DNA of 19,322 nt, taken from contig DBRC01000051.1 of NCBI GenBank assembly GCA_002305505.1, forward strand, positions 20,527 through 39,848, in the 5' to 3' direction. The DNA is from Prevotella sp. UBA1378. Its GTDB lineage: Bacteria; Bacteroidota; Bacteroidia; Bacteroidales; Bacteroidaceae. Positions 1 to 7,075 of this stretch are shown one piece after another. Below the pieces are notes generated by a model. The model searched no databases, was not told the DNA's origin, and saw only the letters and a program-made list of their open reading frames with translations. The stretch's first letter is position 1. Every line of letters begins with the position of its first letter. Made by a program: the position numbers and the translations under genes.

Positions 1-38
1 ATAAATCCGAGATTTATAGCTATAAATCTCGGATTTAT
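1..38. repeat. 38-bp perfect palindrome made of two nested palindromes
   Basis: The segment equals its own reverse complement over all 38 bases. Each half is also a hairpin: ATAAATC-CGA-GATTTAT at 1-17 and ATAAATC-TCG-GATTTAT at 22-38, joined by AGCT. It could fold as one long stem or as two small 7-bp stems. The ATAAATC arms repeat 21 bp apart, about two helical turns. A T-rich stretch follows on the plus strand. It may be a terminator or a binding site; the window edge prevents seeing whether it is longer. Confidence 0.8.
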
Positions 39-219
39 TGCAATTTTTCTTTTTGCCCCATTATCCGCCTGCTGCCTGCGGCTTGCCTTTAGGGCAGCAA
101 TCCTTTTCTTTCCTTTTACTGCAAAGGCAGAAATTGCTTATTCTGGACCCGGGTTACCACTTTGCCAGGATTTCCAAACACGGGGTTATGCAGGTGCACC
201 GGGAAATAGTCAAAAAGGC
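39..219. other. Non-coding stretch downstream of purN
   Basis: No convincing gene, tRNA or promoter was found here. A weak hairpin (TGCTGCC with GGCAGCA, loop about 16 nt) lies near 70-102 but lacks a convincing T-run in the purN direction. A short open frame on the plus strand has no family resemblance and is not called. Confidence 0.5.
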
Positions 220-792
220 TCAGAGCTGGCCGTTGATTACCCGTTCGATGACCTCGGGGAAATGCTTCTGCTCCAACAGATGGATATGGGCAGCAATGTC
301 GTCGGGCGTATCAGAAGGCAACACGGGCGTCGCTGCCTGAAAGATAACTTCGCCGCCATCGCACACACTGCTCACGTAATGGATGGTAATGCCCGTCTCC
401 GTCTCGTTGTTGGCACGCACCGCCTCGTGGATATGATGGCCGTACATGCCGCGGCCGCCATACTTGGGCAACAGCGCCGGATGGATGTTCACCATGCGGC
501 GGTCGTAAGCCGCTATGAGGAAATCGGGCACCATCAACAAGAAGCCGGCCAATACGATGAAGTCGATCTGATACTCACGCATGAGCGGCAGCATCACCTC
601 CTCTTGCGAGAACGAAGCCTTATCGACCACTGCGGTCGCCACCTGCAGGTTGCGGGCGCGGTCGAGCGCCTTGGCACCGGGCTTGTTGCTCAGCACGAGG
701 GCTACGTTCACCTCCTTACTGTCTTTGAAATAGCGGATGATGTTTTCGCAATTGGTGCCGCTGCCCGATACAAATATAGCAATGTTAGTCAT
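220..792 (-). CDS. purN: Phosphoribosylglycinamide formyltransferase
   Basis: PurN transfers a formyl group from 10-formyltetrahydrofolate to GAR, the third step of cytoplasmic purine synthesis. The 190-residue product has the usual length. The phosphate-binding SGSGTN loop is at residues 9-14. The catalytic Asn and His lie in NIHPALLP (N102, H104), a conserved His is in GITIHYV (H138), and the catalytic Asp is in CDGGE (D145). The KYGGRGMYG loop is close to that seen in Bacteroidetes relatives. The start is 30 nt after the stop of the upstream lipoprotein gene, with no separate promoter seen, so it may be read as the last gene of that minus-strand run. No purine riboswitch or operator was recognised. 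Confidence 0.95.
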   Translation of the reverse strand: MTNIAIFVSGSGTNCENIIRYFKDSKEVNVALVLSNKPGAKALDRARNLQVATAVVDKASFSQEEVMLPLMREYQIDFIVLAGFLLMVPDFLIAAYDRRMVNIHPALLPKYGGRGMYGHHIHEAVRANNETETGITIHYVSSVCDGGEVIFQAATPVLPSDTPDDIAAHIHLLEQKHFPEVIERVINGQL

Positions 793-822
793 GTTCTGTT
801 GGTTTCTGTGTTGTTGTATATA

Positions 823-1911
823 TTAATAGGTGAAGGTGTAAGTTACCTTCGCGCCGGCCTTATCGGTCACGGTCAGCGTTGATACGCTCTTGTCGGCATT
901 CAGCGTAGCCTCGACCACGAAGCTGCCATCGGCCGTTTCGGCCCTCGACACGATGTTCGTATTGCGGACAAAACGGAACATTGAAAGCAGCAAGTAGGGG
1001 TCGCACTCGCTGATGCCCAGCAACAGTTGGTTGACATCTACCGACTGGCAACGGTTGTCGGCCTTGCTGTATACCATCTTCATTCGCTCTACGTACTTGT
1101 CTCCGGCAGCATTCATGCTCAGATACCGCAAACTGTCGGCATTGTGAATAGAATCCGGCAAAAGCGGCTGCCCGTTCAATAAAAGGGAATGAACCGTGAT
1201 GCGCCCGTCGGAATGATGCCGCTCGAAGTTGAACGCGCGGTTTGAAATCATTACACCGTCGACGTATTGCGAATAGTAACCGACGGTATCGGTAGCAGAG
1301 ATGAGCCGGCTGGCCTGATAACCGCGGTCGAACTTTGCTGAAAGCGTGCTCTTGCCGGTATTGACCGTAAGTACCGTATCAGCATCGTTGTAACGAATAT
1401 CCATATTATGGAGCACCTGGCTGCCCAATGCCATGTTCAACTTGCTGGGGCGGTTCAGGGCGTCGTATTCGATGGTCACTGCACTGCCGTCGCTGCCCGT
1501 GATGGTCTTCACCAAGGCCGCATTGCCCAGCGAACCGTCGCCGCGCGTGGCATACTGGCGTAGCTGGAAACGTACGGATATGCTCCTGTCGTTGACGTCA
1601 TAAAGGTTGAATACCGCCGTACGGGGGCTGCCCGTCATGTTCTGCTCCAGCTCGACAGACATGGACACAGCCCGGTTGGCTGCCCCGCTCGTTGCTGCAG
1701 GCTTGCACCAGTCGCCTCCTTGCTCAGCAACCAAGTTCCACTTGCTGAAAGCATTAAATGCCAGGAAGTTCTGCGTGTTATTAGCAAACGAATTGACATA
1801 ACTGTTTATACCCGAGAAGCCAGAATAGGAATTGCCCTCGTTATCACCCAGACATGATGCCAGCAAAGGCATCACGGCTACCATAAAAATTACGTTCTTT
1901 AATGTTTTCAT
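823..1911 (-). CDS. Uncharacterised predicted lipoprotein
   Basis: I do not recognise a function. The 362-residue protein starts with a short basic and hydrophobic signal peptide ending in a lipobox (LLASC, lipid-bearing Cys at 20). The residues after the Cys, LGDNEG, include two acidic residues, weakly like the Bacteroides surface-export signal, so an outer-membrane lipoprotein is likely. The rest looks rich in beta strands, with a YD-repeat-like phrase (IEYDALNRPSKL) near residues 147-158. A distant link to the DUF4595 lipoproteins of Bacteroidetes is possible but unproven. It lies 34 nt after hslR and 30 nt before purN on the same strand. No TAnnTTTG promoter box is visible in either gap. 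Confidence 0.8.
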   Translation of the reverse strand: MKTLKNVIFMVAVMPLLASCLGDNEGNSYSGFSGINSYVNSFANNTQNFLAFNAFSKWNLVAEQGGDWCKPAATSGAANRAVSMSVELEQNMTGSPRTAVFNLYDVNDRSISVRFQLRQYATRGDGSLGNAALVKTITGSDGSAVTIEYDALNRPSKLNMALGSQVLHNMDIRYNDADTVLTVNTGKSTLSAKFDRGYQASRLISATDTVGYYSQYVDGVMISNRAFNFERHHSDGRITVHSLLLNGQPLLPDSIHNADSLRYLSMNAAGDKYVERMKMVYSKADNRCQSVDVNQLLLGISECDPYLLLSMFRFVRNTNIVSRAETADGSFVVEATLNADKSVSTLTVTDKAGAKVTYTFTY

Positions 1912-1945
1912 ATCTTCGTTTCAATTTAAAATTTCCATGATGTCG

Positions 1946-2362
1946 TCATTCGTCATCGTCCCAATCAAAGCCGTCATCTTGTAACGAAGGGCCGATGAAG
2001 GCGTCGAGTGAGCGGCGTTCTTTTTTTGTGGGGCGGCCGGTGCCGCGGGCACGGTCGACGAATCCGCTGATGCGGTTCATCTCCAGCAGCTCGTACTGGT
2101 CGGCCGGGGTTACGTTCTCGTATATCTGCGGGACGAGCTTGGCTCCCACACGCTGTTCGATGGCCTGCAGTATCTTGAACGAATAGGTGACGGGCGGCTT
2201 GCGCACGCTGACCGTTTCGCCGGCTTTCACCATGTGTGCCGGCTTCACGTTGACGCCGTTGATGGTGATGCGCCCGTTCTTACACGCGTCGGCAGCGACG
2301 GAGCGTGTCTTGAAGATGCGCGCCGCCCAAAGCCACTTGTCTATCCTTGCCTCGTTTGCCAT
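1946..2362 (-). CDS. hslR: S4-domain RNA-binding protein of the Hsp15/HslR family
   Basis: This 138-residue protein begins directly with an S4 RNA-binding domain (about residues 5-65), including RIDKWLWAARIFKTRS at the N-terminus and the GRITINGVNVKPAHMVKAGE region typical of Hsp15. In E. coli, Hsp15 binds free 50S subunits carrying nascent-chain tRNA and helps recycle stalled subunits. That role is inferred here from family and from context: it starts 1 nt after the stop of pth, which releases peptides from tRNA. The C-terminus is acidic (DDGFDWDDDE). Length agrees with the E. coli protein of about 133 residues. Confidence 0.88.
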   Translation of the reverse strand: MANEARIDKWLWAARIFKTRSVAADACKNGRITINGVNVKPAHMVKAGETVSVRKPPVTYSFKILQAIEQRVGAKLVPQIYENVTPADQYELLEMNRISGFVDRARGTGRPTKKERRSLDAFIGPSLQDDGFDWDDDE

Positions 2363-2363
2363 G

Positions 2364-2936
2364 TTATTTCCTGCCTGATTTATTGAACTGGTTCATCGTG
2401 ATGTCAATGCCTGCCAATACAAAGCTCTTGATGATGTCGACTGCCGTGTCGATGCTTGGCTGCAATACACGCATTTCCTCTTCGCTGTACCTGCCCAACA
2501 CCCAGTCGACCTGATGCCCTTGCTGGTAATCGTTCCCGATGCCCATGCGCAGCCGGGCGTATTGTTGTCCGATGAGCTGCTGTATATGCCCTAAGCCGTT
2601 GTGGCCGCCATTGCTGCCGGCCGCCTTTAGCCTGAATGCGCCCAGCTGCAAGGCCACGTCGTCGCTGACGACGAGCATCCGCGACTGGTCGATGTTTTCT
2701 TTGTTCAGCCAATAGCGCACGGCATTCCCGCTCAGGTTCATGAAGGTAGACGGTTTCAGCAACACTACCTTCCGCCCTTTCAGCGATGTCTCGGCCACGA
2801 ACCCGTAACGGCGGTCTTCAAAAACAATATTGGACGCTTTAGCAAAAGCGTCCAATACCATGAATCCTGTATTGTGGCGTGTCATGTCGTACTCTGCGCC
2901 GACATTACCCAATCCAACAATTAAGTATTTGTCCAT
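2364..2936 (-). CDS. pth: Peptidyl-tRNA hydrolase
   Basis: Pth cleaves the ester bond of peptidyl-tRNAs that drop off the ribosome. I chose the ATG at 2936 (190 residues) because the family begins with the first beta strand, here MDKYLIVGLGN. The open frame reaches back to 2990, but that part overlaps the end of rplY and has no family match. Catalytic and binding residues are all present: H21 in TRHNTGF, N67 in PSTFMNLSG, D92 in VVSDDVALQLG, and N113 in SNGGHNGLGH. It begins 10 nt after the rplY stop and ends 1 nt before hslR, so the three translation genes form one unit. Confidence 0.93.
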   Translation of the reverse strand: MDKYLIVGLGNVGAEYDMTRHNTGFMVLDAFAKASNIVFEDRRYGFVAETSLKGRKVVLLKPSTFMNLSGNAVRYWLNKENIDQSRMLVVSDDVALQLGAFRLKAAGSNGGHNGLGHIQQLIGQQYARLRMGIGNDYQQGHQVDWVLGRYSEEEMRVLQPSIDTAVDIIKSFVLAGIDITMNQFNKSGRK

Positions 2937-2946
2937 TCCCGTCCGA

Positions 2947-3549
2947 TTACTTTCCGGCTGCCTCAGCAGCAGCGGCCGACCTTGAAGCACGCGTAGTCTT
3001 CACTGAGCATACAACCACTTCGGCCGGTGTGGCAATTTCGAGGTTCTCGAAACTCAATTCGCCCACCTTGATGCTCTTGCCCAACCCGAGGTCGGTAACA
3101 TTGATGTCGAGGCACTCGGGAATCAGTTTATAAGGAGCGGTGACGTTAATCTTGCGGATGGAGAGGTTCATCTTACCACCGTCGCGCACACCCTGGGCCA
3201 GGCCGTTCAGTTTCACGGGAATACCGATTGTGATAGGCTTCTGCTCGTTCACCTCGTAGAAATCGACATGCAACAGGGCATCCGTCGTGGGGTGGAACTG
3301 CAGCTCCTTCAGCACTGCTGTGTGGTTCTCGCCGTCGATATTCAAGTTCACTACATAAATGTGGGGGGTATAAACCACCTTGCGCAGCTCGCTCATAGCC
3401 GATGCGAACGCCACGGCCACGGGAGCGCCGTCATCGCCTTTCTGCTCGCCGTAGAGGTTGCAGGGTATCATACCTTCTTTACGAAGCTGTTTCGAGGCTT
3501 TCTTGCCTGTTCCGGTGCGCTTCTTACCGGTAATGCTGATTTCTTTCAT
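2947..3549 (-). CDS. rplY: 50S ribosomal protein L25, long Ctc/TL5 type
   Basis: L25 binds 5S rRNA in the central protuberance of the large subunit. The 200-residue product is the two-domain form: an N-terminal 5S-binding domain (about 1-93, with GTGKKASKQLRKEGMIPCNLYG) and a C-terminal TL5/Ctc domain (about 94-185, with VKLNGLAQGVRDGGK). It ends in an Ala-rich tail. E. coli has only the first domain, while Bacteroidetes have both. The ATG at 3549 is the only sensible start. A promoter is visible about 95-125 bp upstream, leaving a leader of roughly 90 nt. The gene leads the rplY-pth-hslR group, which runs divergently from nusB. Confidence 0.95.
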   Translation of the reverse strand: MKEISITGKKRTGTGKKASKQLRKEGMIPCNLYGEQKGDDGAPVAVAFASAMSELRKVVYTPHIYVVNLNIDGENHTAVLKELQFHPTTDALLHVDFYEVNEQKPITIGIPVKLNGLAQGVRDGGKMNLSIRKINVTAPYKLIPECLDINVTDLGLGKSIKVGELSFENLEIATPAEVVVCSVKTTRASRSAAAAEAAGK

Positions 3550-3643
3550 AACTGTTAATGTGTTACTCTAAATTAAGTGATAATTCCTTTTTTGCTTAAT
3601 TCGCCATCACACGAAATATCATTGATGTACTTTAAAAGCTGCG

Positions 3644-3674
3644 CAAAGGTACTGGTTTTTATTCAATTATGCAA
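3644..3674 (-). promoter_or_regulatory. Bacteroidetes-type promoter for rplY-pth-hslR
   Basis: Read on the minus strand, a -7 box TACCTTTG (plus coordinates 3644-3651) matches TAnnTTTG. It is preceded by TTG (3672-3674) with a 20-bp spacer, as expected for the Bacteroidetes primary sigma factor. Transcription would start near 3638, giving a leader of about 90 nt before rplY. Confidence 0.7.
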
Positions 3675-3711
3675 GGATTATCTAAAAAAACTCAATATTT
3701 CAACGGTTTTC

Positions 3712-3742
3712 TTGCATGATAAAGAAATATTTGCTACATTTG
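3712..3742 (+). promoter_or_regulatory. Bacteroidetes-type promoter for the nusB operon
   Basis: A TTG at 3712-3714 and a -7 box TACATTTG at 3735-3742 are separated by 20 bp and match the TTG/TAnnTTTG consensus. The expected start of transcription is near 3748, about 36 nt upstream of the nusB ATG at 3784. It lies back to back with the rplY promoter. Confidence 0.7.
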
Positions 3743-3783
3743 CAAACAAAATAGAAAGGATAAACAAACAATATCGAGAGATA

Positions 3784-4770
3784 ATGATTAACCGCGAAAT
3801 CATCAGAATAAAGATAGTCCAGTTAACCTATGCGTACTATCAAAACGGCAACAAGAACATCGATTCGGCTGAAAAGGAATTGTTCTTCAGCCTTTCCAAG
3901 TCGTACGACTTGTACAATTACCTGCTGGCGCTGATAGCCGGCATAACGAAAGAGGCACGCCGCCATTTGGACGTGGCACAGGCACGGGCTAACCGCGAAG
4001 GTACGGAAGCCCCGTCGCAGAAGTTTGTGTACAACAGGTTCGCCCTCCAGCTGGAGGAAAACAAGATGCTGAACGAGTTTTTGGAGACACAGAAGAAAAA
4101 CTGGGATGACGAACCGGAGTTCCTCAAGAAGCTCTACAACCAGATTGTGGAGAGCCAGATATACAAAGAGTATATGGAAAGCGAGGACGACTCGTATGCT
4201 GCCGACCGCGAAGTGTGGCGCAAAATCTACCGCACGCTGATTCAGGAAAACGAAGACTTAGATGCGCTTCTGGAAGAGCAGAGCCTCTATTGGAACGATG
4301 ACAAGGAAATCGTTGATACGTTCGTGCTGAAAACCATCAAGCGGTTCGACGAGAAGAACAAAGGGAAGCAGGAACTGCTGCCTGAATACGACAGCGAGGA
4401 AGACAGGGACTATGCACGCAAGCTCTTCCGGGCCACCATCATGAATGCTGACGAATACCAACGGTTCATGAGCGACGCCTCGCGCAACTGGGATTTCAGC
4501 CGCTTGGCCTATATGGACGTGATTATCATGCAGATTGCCATCGCAGAGATGATGACATTCCCCAGCATCCCCATCAGCGTGAGCATCAACGAATACGTGG
4601 AAATAGCCAAGCTATACAGTACGCCGCGCAGCAGCGGATACATCAACGGCATGCTCGATGCCATCGCCCGCCACCTGATAGAGGGCGGCCGGCTGATGAA
4701 ACGGATAGACGAGCCGCGCGCCGGGAAAAATAAAATTATTAACAATACAAATAACGACAAAACAGAATGA
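3784..4770 (+). CDS. nusB: Transcription antitermination factor NusB, long form
   Basis: NusB with NusE (S10) binds boxA RNA and supports antitermination, chiefly on rRNA operons. The start at 3784 gives 328 residues beginning MINREIIRIKIVQLTYAYYQ, which fits long Bacteroidetes NusB proteins. The frame stays open back to a GTG at 3577, but that part spans the promoter and is rejected. The NusB fold proper is C-terminal (about residues 200-312), with RDYARKLFRATI, NWDFSRLAYMDVIIMQIAIAE and a SINEYVEIAKLYSTPRSSGYING stretch split here for length. The roughly 200-residue front part is highly charged and helical; its role is unknown. Its stop overlaps the yajC start (ATGA). Confidence 0.93.
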   Translation: MINREIIRIKIVQLTYAYYQNGNKNIDSAEKELFFSLSKSYDLYNYLLALIAGITKEARRHLDVAQARANREGTEAPSQKFVYNRFALQLEENKMLNEFLETQKKNWDDEPEFLKKLYNQIVESQIYKEYMESEDDSYAADREVWRKIYRTLIQENEDLDALLEEQSLYWNDDKEIVDTFVLKTIKRFDEKNKGKQELLPEYDSEEDRDYARKLFRATIMNADEYQRFMSDASRNWDFSRLAYMDVIIMQIAIAEMMTFPSIPISVSINEYVEIAKLYSTPRSSGYINGMLDAIARHLIEGGRLMKRIDEPRAGKNKIINNTNNDKTE

Positions 4771-5090
4771 CAACATCATTATTCTTGGCCGCCCAGGCCG
4801 CAACAGGCAGCATGTCCAGCTTCTGGATCATGATTGTCGCCATGATTGCCATCATGTATTTCTTTATGTTCCGCCCACAGCAAAAGCGCCAGAAGGAAAT
4901 CCAGAAGTTCCAGAATGCACTGGCCGAAGGAACGCAGGTAGTAACCGGAGGCGGCATCTACGGTGTAGTGAAGAGAATCGACCTCGAAAAGAATATCGTC
5001 GAGGTAGAGATAGCCAAGGGCGTGGTAATCCGCGTTGATAAGGGCTACGTATTCAAAGATATGGCCAGCACCCCCGTACAGGGAAAATAA
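4767..5090 (+). CDS. yajC: Preprotein translocase accessory subunit YajC
   Basis: YajC is a small inner-membrane protein that associates with SecDF and the SecYEG channel. The 107-residue product has one transmembrane helix (about residues 17-35), followed by the family hallmark FRPQQKRQKE at 35-44. A compact soluble domain comes next, with VVTGGGIYGVVKRID and VEVEIAKGVVIRV. It begins inside the nusB stop (ATGA overlap at 4767-4770) and ends directly before the next ATG, so translation of the three genes is probably coupled. Length matches the family. Confidence 0.93.
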   Translation: MTTSLFLAAQAATGSMSSFWIMIVAMIAIMYFFMFRPQQKRQKEIQKFQNALAEGTQVVTGGGIYGVVKRIDLEKNIVEVEIAKGVVIRVDKGYVFKDMASTPVQGK

Positions 5091-6071
5091 ATGAATAGGC
5101 TGAAAGGCATATTACACCTCGTCAGGAATTTCTTGTTCAACTCCGTGAACAAGGAATTTCTGATTTTTTTGTTCTTCCTCGCCCTCTCGGGCATATTCTG
5201 GCTTATCATGACGATGAACCAAACGTACGAGAAGGAACTTAAAATACCTGTCCACATCGTGAACATGCCCAAGAACGTGGTGCTGACATCCGACGAGACG
5301 GACACCATCAAGGCAACCGTACGCGACAAGGGGTGGATGCTCTTGATGTATATGTACGGCAATGCCTTGTACCCCGTCAGCGTCAATTTCAACACGTACT
5401 CGAAGAACAACGGCTATGGAGCGGTATCCGCTTCCGAGCTGCAACGCATGCTGTATATGCAAATGTCGGCATCGTCGAAAATCACCGGTATCAAGCCCGA
5501 CAAGGTGGAGTTCTTTTACAACTACGGGTCGAGCAAGCGCGTACCCATAAGATGGCGTGGCAATGTAGTGCCCGAGGAACTCTACTTTATCTCGCACGTC
5601 GACTATCTGCCCGACAGCATTAACGTATATGCATCGAAGGAAAAGCTCGACAGCATCACCTATATCAATACGGAATACCTGAACCTGTCCAACTTACGCG
5701 ACTCGCTGGCGGTAAACTGCCGGCTGCAAAAGATACGCGGCGTAAAACTGGTGCCCGAGCGCATAAAAGTGATATTCTACACCGACGTACTGACCGAAGA
5801 GAGCATGAACGACATTCCCATTGTAGGCATCAACATGCCCGAAGGCAAGGTGCTGCGCACATTCCCCGCAAAGGTGTCGGTAAGGTTTGTCACCGGCGTC
5901 AGCCAGTTCCGCAACCTGCGGCCGCAAGACTTTACCGTCGTTGTCGACTACAACGAGATTGCCCGGAATCCGTCGGACAAATGCAAGCTCTACCTCAAAG
6001 CCGTACCGCAAGGCATCACAAGGGCTACGCTTGAAACGGACTTGGTAGACTATCTGATCGAGGAACAATGA
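5091..6071 (+). CDS. YbbR/CdaR-like membrane-anchored protein
   Basis: The 326-residue protein has one N-terminal transmembrane helix (about residues 22-42) and a long extracytoplasmic region with YbbR-type beta repeats. The phrases KIPVHIVNMPKNVVLTSD, VPIRWRGNV and IPIVGINMPEGKVLRTFPAKV mark successive repeats. In Firmicutes the related CdaR regulates the diadenylate cyclase CdaA. No cyclase gene lies here, so that partnership is only a suggestion from family. The ATG follows the yajC stop with no gap, and the stop overlaps the coaE start (ATGA). The yajC-ybbR-coaE order looks familiar for Bacteroidales. Confidence is high for the family and low for the exact role. Confidence 0.82.
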   Translation: MNRLKGILHLVRNFLFNSVNKEFLIFLFFLALSGIFWLIMTMNQTYEKELKIPVHIVNMPKNVVLTSDETDTIKATVRDKGWMLLMYMYGNALYPVSVNFNTYSKNNGYGAVSASELQRMLYMQMSASSKITGIKPDKVEFFYNYGSSKRVPIRWRGNVVPEELYFISHVDYLPDSINVYASKEKLDSITYINTEYLNLSNLRDSLAVNCRLQKIRGVKLVPERIKVIFYTDVLTEESMNDIPIVGINMPEGKVLRTFPAKVSVRFVTGVSQFRNLRPQDFTVVVDYNEIARNPSDKCKLYLKAVPQGITRATLETDLVDYLIEEQ

Positions 6072-6628
6072 AGATAGGCATCACAGGGGGTATCGGCAGC
6101 GGCAAGAGCTACGTATGCGAACGGCTGGCGGCACGCGGCATCAGTGTCTACGACTGTGACAACGCCGCCAAGCGGCTCATCAGCACATCGCCTGACATCC
6201 GCGAAAGACTTGTCGGCCTCATCGGCCCCGACACGTATGTTGACGGACATCTCAATAAGCCTGTTGTCACGAGGTTCTTACTGGCCAGCGAGAAAAATGC
6301 ACAAGCCATCGATGCCATTGTACATCCGGCCGTGGCCGAGGATTTCATCCAAAGCGGAGAGCAGTGGATGGAGTGTGCCATCATTTATGAATCGGGGTTC
6401 AACAGCCTGGTCGACCGCGTGATAGCCGTCACCGCTCCCGAAGAGGTGCGTCTCCGGCGCGTGATGCAGCGCGACGGGATCCCACGCGAGAAAGCCTTAG
6501 AATGGATGGCACGTCAATGGCCGCAGGACGAGGTGCGCCGCCGCGCCGACTTTGAAATCATCAACGACGGAACAGCAGACGTAGACCAACAAATAGAACA
6601 TATATTAACTCATCATAAATTACGATAA
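6068..6628 (+). CDS. coaE: Dephospho-CoA kinase
   Basis: CoaE phosphorylates the ribose 3'-OH of dephospho-CoA, the last step of coenzyme A synthesis. The 186-residue protein opens with the P-loop GITGGIGSGKS (residues 4-14). The conserved DCD is at 29-31, HPAV at 86-89, and the lid and adenine region VTAPEEVRLRRVMQRDG at 121-137. Asn in FEIINDGT near the C-terminus is also typical. It overlaps the YbbR-like gene by 4 nt and is followed 2 nt later by the DUF5606 gene, so it is internal to the nusB operon. CoA made by this enzyme is used by the menaquinone genes in the same window, although they are not co-transcribed. Confidence 0.95.
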   Translation: MKIGITGGIGSGKSYVCERLAARGISVYDCDNAAKRLISTSPDIRERLVGLIGPDTYVDGHLNKPVVTRFLLASEKNAQAIDAIVHPAVAEDFIQSGEQWMECAIIYESGFNSLVDRVIAVTAPEEVRLRRVMQRDGIPREKALEWMARQWPQDEVRRRADFEIINDGTADVDQQIEHILTHHKLR

Positions 6629-6630
6629 CA

Positions 6631-7071
6631 ATGTTACAGACAATTTTGGCTATCTCGGGTAAGCCGGGACTTTACAAATTAGTATCCAGGGCAAAAAACA
6701 GCCTCATCGTAGAAGCACTTGACGGGACACACCGCCGGCAACCGGCTTTCTCGACAGACAGAATCACGTCGCTCGCCGACATCGCCATGTATACCGAAAC
6801 CGAAGACGTGCCCCTGCATAAGGTGCTGAGCAATTTGAAAGAATTGGAACAGGGAAAACCAGCCTCCATCGACATCAAGAAAGCCGGAAACGACGAGCTG
6901 CGCGAATACTTCGGCAAGGTACTGCCCGAATTTGACCGCGAGCGCGTGCACAACAGCGACATCAAGAAACTGTTGCAGTGGTACAATATCCTTGTTGCTG
7001 CCGGCATCACCGACTTTGAGGAGGAGATGGCTCCAACAGAGGGGGACAACATCGACGACAGAAAAGAATAA
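6631..7071 (+). CDS. DUF5606 family protein
   Basis: This 146-residue protein resembles the conserved Bacteroidetes DUF5606 family, recognisable from its N-terminus (MLQTILAISGKPGLYKLVS) and the DRITSLADIAMYT segment. The N-terminal half looks like a small beta-rich domain that may bind a ligand or RNA. The C-terminal half is helical and charged (ELREYFGKVLPEFDRERVHNSD, quoted only in part by key residues). The function is not known to me. No signal peptide or membrane segment is present, so it is probably cytoplasmic. It lies 2 nt after coaE and 4 nt before the LacI-type regulator gene. Confidence 0.82.
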   Translation: MLQTILAISGKPGLYKLVSRAKNSLIVEALDGTHRRQPAFSTDRITSLADIAMYTETEDVPLHKVLSNLKELEQGKPASIDIKKAGNDELREYFGKVLPEFDRERVHNSDIKKLLQWYNILVAAGITDFEEEMAPTEGDNIDDRKE

Positions 7072-7075
7072 GCGC

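Noticed and set aside
70..102. Terminator for purN
   Set aside because: The 7-bp stem has a long loop and no T-run in the purN direction.
262..882. 206-residue open frame opposite purN
   Set aside because: It is antisense to a clear purN and has no recognisable domain; open antisense frames are common in this G/C-rich coding DNA.
2937..2990. Longer pth reading frame
   Set aside because: It overlaps the end of rplY and adds residues before the first conserved strand of Pth.
3577..3783. N-terminal extension of nusB from a GTG
   Set aside because: It covers the nusB promoter and does not resemble NusB; the ATG at 3784 fits the family.
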